Below, one piece after another: positions 9,301 through 20,970 of a DNA stretch of 64,000 bases. Origin of the DNA: Klebsormidium nitens (Eukaryota; Streptophyta; Klebsormidiophyceae; Klebsormidiales; Klebsormidiaceae); assembly GCA_000708835.1 (NCBI GenBank), contig DF238762.1:1-64000 (forward strand), written 5' to 3'. The notes below the pieces were generated by a model. The model ran no database searches and was not told where the DNA came from. It saw only the letters and a program-made list of their open reading frames with translations. The position numbers and the translations under genes are program-made. The first letter of the stretch is position 1, and each line of letters begins with the position of its first letter.

Positions 9301-12300
9301 CTCCCCAAGCATCAAGGAAGAAAGCTAGAATGGGCAACACGAAAGATTGCTAGAACACTTGATCAGCGTAGCGGGTTTTCGACCTGGGAAGGCCCGAGGC
9401 TTTTAAAGTCTCCGGCCAACGCTTGGAGAGTTCAAAGAGCCAGCAGGCCTATTCATAAGATTATGAAATCTTGGCAATGGGATATGCTAATCTTGGGAAG
9501 AATTGTCCACACGCAAGCATTTCAGTTGCTAAACCAGCCCTTACGGCTTGTAGGGCAGTGGAATGATCAATTCTCTCAAGAACTGTCCGAAAAAACAGCT
9601 ATGCAGGCTAACGGCTTTTTTGGACAGACCCCGGATAAGCAGAGAGAAACCCACTTGAAGAGTTTGAGTTATAAAAAGAGGGTTGGATCTGACCTAGGCC
9701 TTACATCTTTCACAGAAATCCAAGTGCTAAGGAATCGGGCCCATCGGAAACCAGAGAAAAAAGTGAGCGAAGCCCTCTCTTTTTGGAGGGCTCAAAAAGA
9801 AAGAGAAGCTAGACAGGAAGTATTTGACCTCCGAGTTTCCTTACAGTCTCTACGTCAAATGTCGAGTAGCACACATCTGAGCTCGTCCGTGCCCTGGATA
9901 TTTCGCCAGGCTTTGTTCCATGCAAAGGAAAAAGAGATGGCCAAGTCAGCCTGGCGCGCGCTGTACAAAAAATCGGGCACTTGGGTTGGACCTACCCCCT
10001 CCTTAAGCCCCCTTCCTATGCCAATCTTTGATTCATGGCATCATAGAAGAGCTCAGATCCAGCTGCCCCCGTTAAGACATACTTTGCTAGGGGAGCCAAG
10101 CAAAACCCACTCTTGGTCTGGTCTAGGTGAGGCCATTCAGAAAGAGAAAACAGCACCTTGGCGGGCGTCCAATGAGATCGGTATTGTGAGTGCTTTAGAA
10201 TGGGTTGGGCCCTTAGAGGACAGGTGGGCGAACCTATGGCGACAGGGTACATCGGGTGTGACAGAACGGGGCCGTCGGATGCTTTTGGCCTTGCATCGTT
10301 CTCAATGGGACAAACGGTCTTTACTGTACAATCCTCTGCCTCCGTTGCTTGGCAAGAAATTACGAACCCAGCGCTACGAGCTAGCCAAGCTGGCTAGTAA
10401 GAAGATGCAACGCTATCAGAGAACACAATACACCCTGCCTTTGACGGAACAAGCAATGATTACTAGGCAGAACCGTGAGAATAACTTACGTCTTATGCTT
10501 ACTCATAGCCTGAGACTTACAAGCCTACGTCTTTATGAGCAAGAAGGACGAAAAGCACTGGCAAGCTTAGCAGGACTGAACCCTCTTTCTCTCTTTGCAG
10601 ACGACGAGAGGGTCCTGGCGTTGGTACGCCTAGACGATTCGCGTGTGGACCCTTCTCTGCGGAGACGGGCATGGGGAGCTAGATATCGTTTAGCCCTAGG
10701 AAGGATGTTGGCCAGGGGAAACAAGCAAAGGCACTCCCTCGAAAGCTTAAAAACAATGAGAGGACGAACCCACAGGTATAGGACATGGGATTCTACAGCC
10801 CAAAAGTACATTCCTCAATCTGAACTTGCTAACCTAGGGTTATCCGCGAGTCACAGGCAAGGGCAAGCTTTGGAATTGTTTCCTCCGGCTTTCAGCTTTG
10901 GAGAAGAGATAGAAAGATCACAGATGATATTTGGCCTATTCGATACAGGCATACAACCCTATGAAAAAGATGCTCTCACAATTGTGAAAAGAAAAGACAA
11001 GGGGGATGAAAAACAACCGGCCCGCTCAAGAGACAGACAAAAAGAGGGAAAGGTTTCCGAAAAAAGCGAGGAAATGGGGTATGAATTGCCAATGGATAAG
11101 AGTGAGACGATAAGCTCCCCGTCTTTCTTGTTCAAGCCAGAGTCACTTTTCCTTTCTTTGGACGACCTCTATGAATGCTTTTACTCGTTGTGGTGGCAAG
11201 AAGATTGGTGGGGCGATATCGATCATGGGGAGGATCATTTAATCGGACGTGACAATTGGCGAAATAAAGAAGAGAGAGTGGATGAGTATGACCAGGCCAG
11301 CTCACTTCCTTTTCGCAAGATATTTCATCATAACTCGTATGAGGAAACGCGCAATCCTTCCCGTGCTCGTATTATAGCGGAGGAATGGTTTGCTCAGAGC
11401 TCCCTTCCAGCGGGAGAGCGTAAAGCTTATTTAGATGAGCAAAAAGAACGAATTGAAGAAGTCGAAAATCGTAAGCAAAGGGTCATTCCTTCTCTAAAAG
11501 ATAAGAGTCTGCGGCAGGCTTGGCATAGGCGTATAAGCCGACGCGTAGGTAAAGTCAATGAGGCAGATAGGTGGAGAGGATTGATATCCAAAAAGAAGTA
11601 TCACTATCCGATTGGACCCATTGCACGATTCTATCTAGGGCATTCGGGACTTCCCGAAGAAAGAGTTCTTGGACGTATGGCAATGGATCCTCATATAGAT
11701 GATGCTGAACCCAAAGAAGTTCGCTTCAACATGCCTGAACCAGAGGTTGTAGCAGAAATGGAAAAACAACACCTGCCACGCCTGAGCCGCTGGGCTCTTG
11801 GGGAGCTTCGCTCTCGTATTGAAACAGATGATACGCAGGAGGGAGTCCGAAAAGACATAATGCGACGTGCTTGGGAGCGTGGTGATGCCGCAAGATGGGC
11901 AACCCGCTCCGGCTCCCCTGTTGACCTAGAAGCCATACTCGAGTACGAAGCGGAAAGAGCCGACGAGCAAAGCGGCACAGATAGGCTTCATACTTCAGCC
12001 CTTGACCAAGTGGCAATCCGAGACCTATATCTGATGAAAAGAATAATGCGTCGTCTGCGCCTTGCCATTCGACTGGCTTCTCTGCATCTTCAATCCAGTT
12101 GGTTGAAGTCGTCAAATCCCCAGCGTATGAGGCGACCCACTCTATTTGAGAAAGCCTGGGCTTGGGCAGATTTCTGGCGATTCCATGGTATGAGTAGCAA
12201 TCTGTTGAATAAAAGCGATGAGATTTTTTTTGAGGACCCTATGCTGCCAGTACATAAAACTGACAGCAGCGAGACCGAGCTTGGGTTGAACGATAAGATA

Positions 12301-15300
12301 GGCGAAGTGGCTTCGATCACAGATCTTCTAGACGCCGCAGAGTCACTCACGTTCTGGGGTACGAGTGCCGGAGAGGGGCTGCCTCCCGCGGGGGGCTTAA
12401 AACCTTTGAAAGAGCCTGGCTTACTAGCGGCAATGGTGCGATCTTCGTCCGAGCCACTCGCTCAGTCAATGGATAAGGCTCTTACTGATCCTTTACTTGT
12501 CAAGCCTATTTTTACCAACCAAAGAGACAGGTTAAGAGAATTGCGGGCCCGACAAGCTCACTTAGAGAGCCATTCCAGGCGTTCTCAGGTTACTAAGCAG
12601 ATGTATTTGGGACAAAAGTGCTTACAAGCTAAGAGAATCCAAACGTCCCAAGGCCTAAAACACGTGGAAGAGCTCCCAGCGATTCAAAGCTGGAAGCCTG
12701 AGATGCCTGTGCGCCGACTAGGACTTTCAGGCTATCTGGTGGGCGTTAGGAGGCATATCGAGTGGAGCCAGGGCCACCAACCCTTCTTGCCATACCTACG
12801 CCCATCTCTGGGGCTAGTAGGACCCAATGCCGATCGGCCCAATACACGTACCAAGATAGAAGAGGAGTCTTTCTGGTACGCCGAGATGCGTCGGTTGGCG
12901 AAAATCAAAGAGTTTTTACCCACATATGAGCACCGCTCGCCTTGGCGCCAGCTATGGGATGATATGTTCGGTCGAGAATCTATGTCTATGGAGACAATAC
13001 GTCGTCTCAAGCCAGGCTTATTGCCTCGACGGTCCTATCAAATCAGTCGAGGATTCCTTGGAATCCCACGTCTTGTGAAGCCAGAGAGCAGCTTAGGTCG
13101 GGGGGTAAGCCCATCTTCTTTACGCCAATACAAGTCTTACCCTACCATCTTGGAGCCCCTCTATCGGAACACTCAATACTTCAAGCGTAAGCGTAAGCGT
13201 ATTGGCAAAGTTTTAGACAGCGATTTTGAGAATTTGGACCACGTGAACTTAAAGAAGTATGTTCCGACGAACAATGACAGCGAACAAGTGTTCTTTGGTT
13301 TAAGTCCATCCTATGAGACCTTTCAAAAACACCCGGACTGGGATCTGTTCCGGAGGGGTATAAGTCTTGCTATGGACATGGAAAGCATGGCCCGATTTAC
13401 TAAAAGGTTGGAATACGATTTACGTAGTAAGGATGGAATACTTGTTCTTGTGGATAGGTATTCTCATATGATTGGAGGGGTATGGCTAGGAAAGTTTGTA
13501 GAGATTGCCAGTCGGGTGATTCAATTCAATCTCGGCGTGGTTCAGGGTATGTTTCGGTCCTTCATCCCACTCCTTCCTACCTCGGACAGTAAGGTGTACC
13601 TGACCTTCATGATCTTGGGCAAGCCACAGCTCATCTATCAACCGTCTAATAAGGGCTTTTTTTCTTGGAACCGGTACGAGCGCAAGGTCAGTGAAGGCAA
13701 GTGGAAGAAGATTCCCTCCTTTGTTGGAACAAGAAACAGGTCGAGCCATTTTAGCGACCACATGATAGCCGTGCGCATCAAGAACCCTTTCCAGGCTCTC
13801 CAGCTGGCTCTCCAAGCCTTTGTGCATAACCCCTGGAAAGCACTGAACGAGATAGAGGTGAAGAGCTTTCTTCTTCCCCGAAATGACTACGACAACCTTA
13901 ACTACTATCGCAAGCTATACAAACGGGTGTACCCACCAGACAACAGTTCTGAGGGGCTCCGCAAATACTACAATCGGTTTATCCGTAGACGCAAGGCTGT
14001 AACGAAGAAGTTGTGGAGCTTTTTTGGCTTTACTAGAGTCCCATATCATGATCTTCCCTATATTAATAAGCGAGTACCCTCGTTTTTTCTAAAGACTTAT
14101 GGACAGGTTCCGGGCGTTAAGCCATGGTGGCTAGGAATGGACCTACAAAATTACGACTGGGTTGTAAAAGCTGGTTCCTCTAAGGCCCAAAATCAATACG
14201 TTTATCCTATACAAGTGCTAACAAACCGAAACTGGCGGATATTGCAGTTGAACAACCCCACACGCTTTCAACGCATGAGCACACTAGCCAATAAGACGGG
14301 TAAGCGGCGAGCTAAGGGACTGCCACACTATACAAGTATTAAAGACTTTGCTTTCCGGGGTGAACTCTATGACTCAGACGTGTTGATGAAACCTCTTCGG
14401 AAAAAGGTTGATATCTTAGATGGCCAAACAACCCAGCACATTGACGAGGTTCATTCGAAGGAGCAGTTCTCACCAGAGCTTCAGCCTCAAGAGCATCAGC
14501 CAGAGCCTCAGACTCAAGAGCACCAGCTAGAGCCTCAGCCTCAAGAGCCCCAACCAGAGCTTTCGGACAAAGAGAGCTTGAACAGCTATGAGGAGCTGTA
14601 TGATCCGGAGGGCTTCGAATATGAGAAAAAAGACCAGAACGGTCTATTTTCAAGCGGTCTAATACGACGCAGCCTTGCTCTTTGGAAGAGGCTAGCGCCT
14701 GACTCCTCCAGACAAAGAATGCTACGCAGAATGAACAAGATCCGTCGCAGAGCTCTAGGCCATAAGCTACACCTATGGGTGGAACGTCTATGGCAGCATT
14801 CCTCTTACAGTCTACAGGTACCTCTTCCACTTCTGAGCAAGCTGGGTCAAGGTTTGATTCCCAACCAGAGCTACACAGAAGGTGTTATGAGCCGTCTTAA
14901 AGCCCTAAAACAACGAGAGCGTGAAACAAGGAAGTTTGCACTGAGCCAAGAACGAGCAAGAAGAGAGGTTTTCGCGGGCTTGATCCGGCATGAACCAGGC
15001 AAGGCATGGAGGAATCAAATACATCTTGAGACGCTTAGCCTCAAGCGCGGGAAGCCGAAAATGATGGAAACACTTGGAAGTCTTAAAGATAAAGCCCATA
15101 CCTTGTCCCTTCCGATTCAAGACAGCTGGAACTCTTTAGCCCATGTGGCCCGTTTCTTTGTCCTTCATTGGCGAGAAGAAGGCTGGAACATGTTATCTCC
15201 GTGGAGGCAAGCAAAGCTATGGGACGAGGTTCGTCTATTTTGGAGGCAACCCAGCTATGGCTTGATCTTCGATCGGATTGGACAAAGACCGAATAGGAGT

Positions 15301-18300
15301 TCGATTTGCCATCAGAGTAGTTTGGGAATTACTGGGGTCACACTGTCCTGGGCAGAAGAAGCTCTTCCCTCTGGCTCGGTGAGCCACAGCCTTGTTCGCC
15401 AAGTGCAAGCTATGTCCTACCTAACAAGCCTACGGAACATAGAAAGCACAATTGCAATGGCTGTGTTGGAAGGTTCAAGGCTTTTGCACCAAGATTCTCC
15501 CGAGAGCCAAGCATTTGATACAAAGCTATACGCTATAGAGCGCAAAAAGGTTGAGCGAACAATGTCTCTTGCTGGCAACTTGGCACAAGCTGTGGACAAT
15601 CAACTAAGCCGGCGCGAAGTGACGAGGGTAGAGAGAAACTGCTTGAAAAGCTGTAAACGGTGCCTAGAAAGAGCTACAGCCTGCCTTGCTAAATCGGCCG
15701 TGCTCAATCCTCAAGAAGTTTGGGAAAAGGATAGCATGAGCCTGGAAGAGTGGGCCATAAAATGGGAATCTTTCGCTCTACGACGGAGTGATTTAAACCT
15801 AACAGACCATTCCAAGGGTCAACTATTTCAGTTCAACAAGAGCCTCCCCCAAAGAGAGAGAGAAGCTTTGATCCTCAAGCAAAAGAGCACAATTCGCGAT
15901 AAAGCCTTCTCATGGCGTACGGCCGAAATTGAACGTCTCGTACATGGCACCTGTAGCGCGGCTTTACACCTTAGCGAGTTCCAACGACAAAGACTCATTG
16001 TTTTGTTTCAAGGCCTAGCACTTGATATTGATAATATAGAGCAAGCCCTTAAAAATCCTAGGGGGCTGAAAGAGCCTATGAACTTGGCAGAGGGCAAGAG
16101 ACTATGGAGCCGTAGGGACCCCAAACTTCGAGAGAGGAACTTGCGGTCCATGCCTGTTCGACTAAGGGAGGCCGCCCTGGTTTGTCTCAGTGCAACAACC
16201 AAGTCTATGCTTTCCTCAAGTATGGAGGATAATATCAATCGTCGGCTTCGTCTTTATGCGCGCCATCGGAAAGAGATGCTGCAAGCTTATCGTGAATCTC
16301 AAAAAGCGTTGGAGAGAACATTGCTGGAGGTGCCTGAGGTGATTGAGAGGGCAGTGACAGGTCTTCGAAAGTCTAGATCTGGCCTGGAAGAGGCCTTGGA
16401 CTTACTTCGTCTTTTCATGGATGTGAACGAAAGAAAAGCATGCCAAGTAGAGACCAGCGGATCTTGGGTGAGAGAAGACATGGCAAAATTAATGGTTGCG
16501 CTATATGATTTAAGCCTGCCCTCTCGTCAGCTTGCTCACATTTTGCAACAGGAGGCCACAAAGAGCATGCGCATCCTCGTACCCTCTTCAAGCCTACACG
16601 CTACGCGAGATACTCGTCGCCTGCATGCTCCCTGGGGGCTTGCAGTTCGTTCCTTACCTAAGGTGGAAATTCCCCTTGAGGTCGAATGGCAGCTCCGTAC
16701 ACTGAGCAAAGAGATTGAGAGCCTTAGCTATAACAAACACTTGCGAGATCGGCTCTCTCTGGAGAAAAGGGCGACACCTGATCTTCTGGATTCTGAGAGC
16801 AGTACTAGGCTTGAGAAACTCAAGCAGCAGATGCCAATGAACAATAAATTAGAAGTTATAAACGAGATGGATAAGAATCCAAGGATGGTGAGCCTAGTGG
16901 ATGCCTTGGCTTACGTAAAAAAGGTATCTACCTCTCGAACCAGCCCCGCGCAAAGCGATCTCGTGGTCTACAGGCCCGGCTTTGAGGACTCTGTTGACTT
17001 TGGAATTGATTACTACTACGATGGGGTTGACGATTATAACTACTATGGGGTTGAGCCGTGGGATAGTAGCTTATTTGGCAGCTTTGTTGTTGGAAACAGA
17101 GTGCGGTTTAACCTTAAGGGGAACGTGGTGGTCTATCAACGACGCGGAGAGCGCTCAGAGGACGTCTGGGCTTGGGGTAAAAACCAACCCGAAGAAAGTA
17201 TAGCATGGAAAAAGAATGAAGAAAGCGTGCACATGGAATTTCTCCATTGGCACACTGTTCAGGACATACGAGCCTGGAGAGCGCTGATGGGTAAGGCTCT
17301 TGGCAAGTCAGTTATGCTTGACATTCATACTCCCCTGGATCCCGTTCTCTTCATGGGCCCTGTACAACCCCAGGGTCTCCCACCAAGCTTGCAGTGTCCT
17401 CTCGCCAGAGAGATAGAAAATCCGGAAATGTGGAAAATACGAACTGCACAGCTTGATAATCGACGGCACGACGAAGCGAATCAGGTACGAACAAGAAACC
17501 TTGTACAACCTCTCCCACGAATGAAGGTACGAACTCTAGGCTGGGCTATGGGAGTAGTACAAAGGAAGTTCGTATATAGCCCTCCTTCCCCCAAGCATGC
17601 AATAGCAGAGAATAATCTTAGACAGCAAGGTACCAGGCACCTAGGCAGAGAGGCCCGACAGGGAATTGCTCTTTGGCAATGCCAGGCCATCGGGGCGTTT
17701 GGCCAGCCTATCCGCCCAGAGAACAGGCTCCCAGGTACCAATGAAGAAAACAGGCTGCCAAGACCCGTCTTGCTTTCCCCTCACGAGCTATCTCAACAAA
17801 TCTATCAGTGGATCTTTCAACTAACTGCATGGGCGAATCGTACATCCCGGTGGCTTAAGACTCAAATCAACACCTTGTCTTATCTGCCCGCAAAGCTACT
17901 CCAACTGACTCACTCCAATGCTCAAGATGGATCCCAGCACCGAACTCACCCGTTCCAAACCTGGGCCCAAGTCCAGCCTACCTGGAAATTGACAGTCCAG
18001 TCCTTGCAGAGCAACGGTCAAGGAAAACCGCTAGCCGGACGCCTGCCAGCGAAAAACTTGCCTTCCCCCAACCACGAATCAGCCTCTTACGGAGCCGACA
18101 GGAACAAACAGGATCGGCTCTTTGCAAGTAAAGCGTTGCTCCATCATATGCTAAGCTCCCGCAAGAGTCATAATGACTCGAATCTTCTATTGAAAAACAG
18201 TGTGTCGTCGGGTTTGGGGCAGATAGAACAAGAAGAGCCAGTGACGAAAAGGAAGTACGAGCGTAAGGTGCGTCACGTAGGAAATAGGCTTCCTGAGCCC

Positions 18301-18891
18301 GTACCCCTCCAGCCTTTCTTCTCCCAGTGGATGGACCTTCAAGTGTCCAAGCTAAAGGGATACGAGGATGGCCCATCCGTCGCCCGTACAATGGAGATTC
18401 GTACGAAGGATCTTTACATGACGTCTATGGGTACCCTTGCGAGACCTATGGCCCATGAGATGAGCTACTCCTTCCATGGGCTTCCCGAACACTTTATCCA
18501 GAAAGCTATGTATTCCTTGCGCACTTGGCGTGCATCATCAATCTGGTGGAGAACTCGCTATTACTTCCCTGAGAAGCCCTACCAACAAACATGGAGAGAG
18601 AGGCTCAAGCCGCTAAGACGCGCCCTGCGAGACCTAGGGTTTGACTGGATGCTTCGTTGGTCCGATCGCATATGGAGGGTAGAGATGCTTGGTCGTAAGG
18701 CAGGCATCCCCCAACTGGGTCGAACCGAGTTGCGTATACTTCTTGTGAAGTCGATCCGCTCTGAATTCGAAAAGCAACCCGAAGGGTTCAAGCTATGGGC
18801 TCGAAACAAGGCCTATCCACTTGTTCCCAAGAGCTTGTGGCGCCTCCTTGTGTCTCGATCTTACAACAAGCCTAATAGGAAGAATAAGTAG
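6397..18891 (+). CDS. ycf1: Giant Ycf1 (Tic214-like)
   Basis: One uninterrupted frame of 4164 codons. The N terminus (about residues 10-280) has about six hydrophobic helices, with NPVLCIGIVYGFMGTQS followed by further segments, matching the Ycf1 membrane domain. In plants Ycf1/Tic214 is part of the 1-MDa inner-envelope protein import complex. The rest is hydrophilic, very rich in Arg, Lys, Glu and Gln, with little obvious domain structure until a conserved-looking basic C terminus (WWRTRYYFPEKPYQQ, LWRLLVSRSYNKP). Land-plant Ycf1 is usually around 1800 residues, so this copy is more than twice as long. A frame this long without stops argues for selection. The start ATG at 6397 precedes the first helix. 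A stem-loop follows the stop codon. Confidence 0.92.
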   Translation: MNPISLNVYHAALYTVGAIGGCLSANPVLCIGIVYGFMGTQSLHLVHVLAARAFYMHGNLLGGVCIGSMLLGQAVLVTIEFWGWAQPLAIRWRYNAAFVTAISLSMCLVGLVIPRDPIVASAIRHDVKIFTPLADLPIEVKSLRDPRVLLYSILCTSLYVLIPRGGASLVNDLTSVLGFSHGTKPVFLWGTLLGYGIGNLLFYASLYLSRSITSLVTKRTFYQLISPLSRVLSGMVYATMFIQFRTSPFEIEYSLMQLREARTQTLLIAQDRVSDWVPSIAKQRLALYGRVYQMEEEMGAFNQLLLRSLVDEKNSLQSVNLLPDLCEQPVLKGLETEIEVLPTAGLSPSVSSETRSDGESLLKKEGATLLERQALGQNLLIQPPYERITPQEYVEESRGFAFPWEKEDLAHRLSPLSLPKGRVLGSWHTYAFGSKAEKPWFTAFSEYQEEQRSSSRSANTDWEQDILLPTRRRYPSWWGGASRKRQKQGLVQQQNNKGLLPKVPANLRVLPWDRARNRKPRWAPSTLKWMKSEMVVNAAEDIKRQARRTILIRQKEKPRRRLKHKSLKTRLKGFPIKKQRTREGQVLHTLGTALQPPNGILLTHVPLQANSEQVQRLFEGHTLERLRRVFQLWERRSTSSALLLFKQRTKGWFSSEDVYQDVVQRLFSPSEALFDYCVRLMAYAQHQRAFACVMRPQTHLAWPELDRAPRLCLSIIPGLARTRPGYQVQERIADIYVYLYGKKEEAQDMMKELRLPSFPKERDKRDLAARRLGKPQMLAILESRMLRQRARQGRRVPLRLESEGRLTLPSSLPRKLHSWAKGLFTHTAGFLAEKLFRRNGSEATSSFRPTRPLHSYARGQRWANNPDARLPTGPPGQFPFLLVPRLLEALSNKSLQPSDRRLPFPQLRSLVQAPGLKSSRLGPRPACHRPGLLSRSMDPITTNLVATTPAPQGPGDRARRQSLRKQALLPKHQGRKLEWATRKIARTLDQRSGFSTWEGPRLLKSPANAWRVQRASRPIHKIMKSWQWDMLILGRIVHTQAFQLLNQPLRLVGQWNDQFSQELSEKTAMQANGFFGQTPDKQRETHLKSLSYKKRVGSDLGLTSFTEIQVLRNRAHRKPEKKVSEALSFWRAQKEREARQEVFDLRVSLQSLRQMSSSTHLSSSVPWIFRQALFHAKEKEMAKSAWRALYKKSGTWVGPTPSLSPLPMPIFDSWHHRRAQIQLPPLRHTLLGEPSKTHSWSGLGEAIQKEKTAPWRASNEIGIVSALEWVGPLEDRWANLWRQGTSGVTERGRRMLLALHRSQWDKRSLLYNPLPPLLGKKLRTQRYELAKLASKKMQRYQRTQYTLPLTEQAMITRQNRENNLRLMLTHSLRLTSLRLYEQEGRKALASLAGLNPLSLFADDERVLALVRLDDSRVDPSLRRRAWGARYRLALGRMLARGNKQRHSLESLKTMRGRTHRYRTWDSTAQKYIPQSELANLGLSASHRQGQALELFPPAFSFGEEIERSQMIFGLFDTGIQPYEKDALTIVKRKDKGDEKQPARSRDRQKEGKVSEKSEEMGYELPMDKSETISSPSFLFKPESLFLSLDDLYECFYSLWWQEDWWGDIDHGEDHLIGRDNWRNKEERVDEYDQASSLPFRKIFHHNSYEETRNPSRARIIAEEWFAQSSLPAGERKAYLDEQKERIEEVENRKQRVIPSLKDKSLRQAWHRRISRRVGKVNEADRWRGLISKKKYHYPIGPIARFYLGHSGLPEERVLGRMAMDPHIDDAEPKEVRFNMPEPEVVAEMEKQHLPRLSRWALGELRSRIETDDTQEGVRKDIMRRAWERGDAARWATRSGSPVDLEAILEYEAERADEQSGTDRLHTSALDQVAIRDLYLMKRIMRRLRLAIRLASLHLQSSWLKSSNPQRMRRPTLFEKAWAWADFWRFHGMSSNLLNKSDEIFFEDPMLPVHKTDSSETELGLNDKIGEVASITDLLDAAESLTFWGTSAGEGLPPAGGLKPLKEPGLLAAMVRSSSEPLAQSMDKALTDPLLVKPIFTNQRDRLRELRARQAHLESHSRRSQVTKQMYLGQKCLQAKRIQTSQGLKHVEELPAIQSWKPEMPVRRLGLSGYLVGVRRHIEWSQGHQPFLPYLRPSLGLVGPNADRPNTRTKIEEESFWYAEMRRLAKIKEFLPTYEHRSPWRQLWDDMFGRESMSMETIRRLKPGLLPRRSYQISRGFLGIPRLVKPESSLGRGVSPSSLRQYKSYPTILEPLYRNTQYFKRKRKRIGKVLDSDFENLDHVNLKKYVPTNNDSEQVFFGLSPSYETFQKHPDWDLFRRGISLAMDMESMARFTKRLEYDLRSKDGILVLVDRYSHMIGGVWLGKFVEIASRVIQFNLGVVQGMFRSFIPLLPTSDSKVYLTFMILGKPQLIYQPSNKGFFSWNRYERKVSEGKWKKIPSFVGTRNRSSHFSDHMIAVRIKNPFQALQLALQAFVHNPWKALNEIEVKSFLLPRNDYDNLNYYRKLYKRVYPPDNSSEGLRKYYNRFIRRRKAVTKKLWSFFGFTRVPYHDLPYINKRVPSFFLKTYGQVPGVKPWWLGMDLQNYDWVVKAGSSKAQNQYVYPIQVLTNRNWRILQLNNPTRFQRMSTLANKTGKRRAKGLPHYTSIKDFAFRGELYDSDVLMKPLRKKVDILDGQTTQHIDEVHSKEQFSPELQPQEHQPEPQTQEHQLEPQPQEPQPELSDKESLNSYEELYDPEGFEYEKKDQNGLFSSGLIRRSLALWKRLAPDSSRQRMLRRMNKIRRRALGHKLHLWVERLWQHSSYSLQVPLPLLSKLGQGLIPNQSYTEGVMSRLKALKQRERETRKFALSQERARREVFAGLIRHEPGKAWRNQIHLETLSLKRGKPKMMETLGSLKDKAHTLSLPIQDSWNSLAHVARFFVLHWREEGWNMLSPWRQAKLWDEVRLFWRQPSYGLIFDRIGQRPNRSSICHQSSLGITGVTLSWAEEALPSGSVSHSLVRQVQAMSYLTSLRNIESTIAMAVLEGSRLLHQDSPESQAFDTKLYAIERKKVERTMSLAGNLAQAVDNQLSRREVTRVERNCLKSCKRCLERATACLAKSAVLNPQEVWEKDSMSLEEWAIKWESFALRRSDLNLTDHSKGQLFQFNKSLPQREREALILKQKSTIRDKAFSWRTAEIERLVHGTCSAALHLSEFQRQRLIVLFQGLALDIDNIEQALKNPRGLKEPMNLAEGKRLWSRRDPKLRERNLRSMPVRLREAALVCLSATTKSMLSSSMEDNINRRLRLYARHRKEMLQAYRESQKALERTLLEVPEVIERAVTGLRKSRSGLEEALDLLRLFMDVNERKACQVETSGSWVREDMAKLMVALYDLSLPSRQLAHILQQEATKSMRILVPSSSLHATRDTRRLHAPWGLAVRSLPKVEIPLEVEWQLRTLSKEIESLSYNKHLRDRLSLEKRATPDLLDSESSTRLEKLKQQMPMNNKLEVINEMDKNPRMVSLVDALAYVKKVSTSRTSPAQSDLVVYRPGFEDSVDFGIDYYYDGVDDYNYYGVEPWDSSLFGSFVVGNRVRFNLKGNVVVYQRRGERSEDVWAWGKNQPEESIAWKKNEESVHMEFLHWHTVQDIRAWRALMGKALGKSVMLDIHTPLDPVLFMGPVQPQGLPPSLQCPLAREIENPEMWKIRTAQLDNRRHDEANQVRTRNLVQPLPRMKVRTLGWAMGVVQRKFVYSPPSPKHAIAENNLRQQGTRHLGREARQGIALWQCQAIGAFGQPIRPENRLPGTNEENRLPRPVLLSPHELSQQIYQWIFQLTAWANRTSRWLKTQINTLSYLPAKLLQLTHSNAQDGSQHRTHPFQTWAQVQPTWKLTVQSLQSNGQGKPLAGRLPAKNLPSPNHESASYGADRNKQDRLFASKALLHHMLSSRKSHNDSNLLLKNSVSSGLGQIEQEEPVTKRKYERKVRHVGNRLPEPVPLQPFFSQWMDLQVSKLKGYEDGPSVARTMEIRTKDLYMTSMGTLARPMAHEMSYSFHGLPEHFIQKAMYSLRTWRASSIWWRTRYYFPEKPYQQTWRERLKPLRRALRDLGFDWMLRWSDRIWRVEMLGRKAGIPQLGRTELRILLVKSIRSEFEKQPEGFKLWARNKAYPLVPKSLWRLLVSRSYNKPNRKNK
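14473..14562 (+). repeat. 27-bp tandem repeat inside ycf1
   Basis: Three imperfect copies of a 27-bp unit encode PELQPQEHQ, PEPQTQEHQ and LEPQPQEPQ, followed by a partial PEL. The array lies around residue 2700 of the ycf1 product. Such in-frame minisatellites allow length change without frameshift and hint at how the gene grew. Confidence 0.85.
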
Positions 18892-18905
18892 GAAGAATAA
18901 AGCCC

Positions 18906-18956
18906 GTCCCCTTGAAATCCTCTTTCAAAGCTTGAAAGAACACGTACTTAGGGGAC
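18906..18956 (+). terminator. Stem-loop after ycf1
   Basis: The outer arms GTCCCCT and AGGGGAC enclose an inner palindrome CTTTCAAAGCTTGAAAG. It begins 15 nt after the ycf1 stop and probably marks the mRNA 3' end. Confidence 0.6.
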
Positions 18957-19460
18957 AATCTTGGATGATGACCTATTTGCACCACTTCTTCAATCTATTT
19001 TCGGTAAGAGAATAGGACTCGTTAAACGAACAAATGGGGCATAGTAGGCGTCGGGTGGACAACTTTTAGTCGGCCAAGCGGGGGAGGGGTCCCTCGCTTG
19101 GAAACTTACTATTCTATTTTTATTGATAATATGGTACAAACAAGAAGGGGTGGATACTTTGACCTACTTGGCGGTAGATTCAATAAACGAAACGCACTTC
19201 ATTCACTTTAGTCGCTAAAGCCATATATTTATTGTTCGATAGTTATATCAATTTATAACCAATGTTTGGTTTCAGCGTAAACTCCTCTTTACAAAAAAAG
19301 AAGTACTCTACATTGTAAAAAAACAAAAAGGTGATGCCCTGCAACTTTTTGGCTTGTTTTTTTATTACTGTACTAATTGCACCATCTAAATCAAGAAAAA
19401 TTTGAAAATTTTGTCCATAGTTTTTATTTGTCTATTCTCTACAATTTGGATTTGTGTTAT
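18957..19460. other. Spacer ycf1-chlN, no gene seen
   Basis: About 500 bp that become AT-rich toward chlN. I found no tRNA or supported reading frame. Confidence 0.55.
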
Positions 19461-19485
19461 CCCTAGTGATTTGGTCTCACTAGGG
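19461..19485 (-). terminator. Stem-loop beyond chlN
   Basis: The arms CCCTAGTGA and TCACTAGGG pair perfectly (9 bp) 18 nt beyond the chlN stop codon. It is a likely 3' end structure for the chlL-chlN transcript. Confidence 0.7.
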
Positions 19486-19502
19486 AGTTGGAAGAGTTCT
19501 TT

Positions 19503-20921
<1,419 letters not shown>

Positions 20922-20970
20922 CTATATCTATAACTTGAAAAAGATGAACAGGAAAAAAAATGATTTCGAA

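Noticed and set aside
6483-18809. Many open frames of 60-160 codons on both strands within ycf1
   Set aside because: They are shadows of the giant ycf1 frame. None shows a known motif or start signal.
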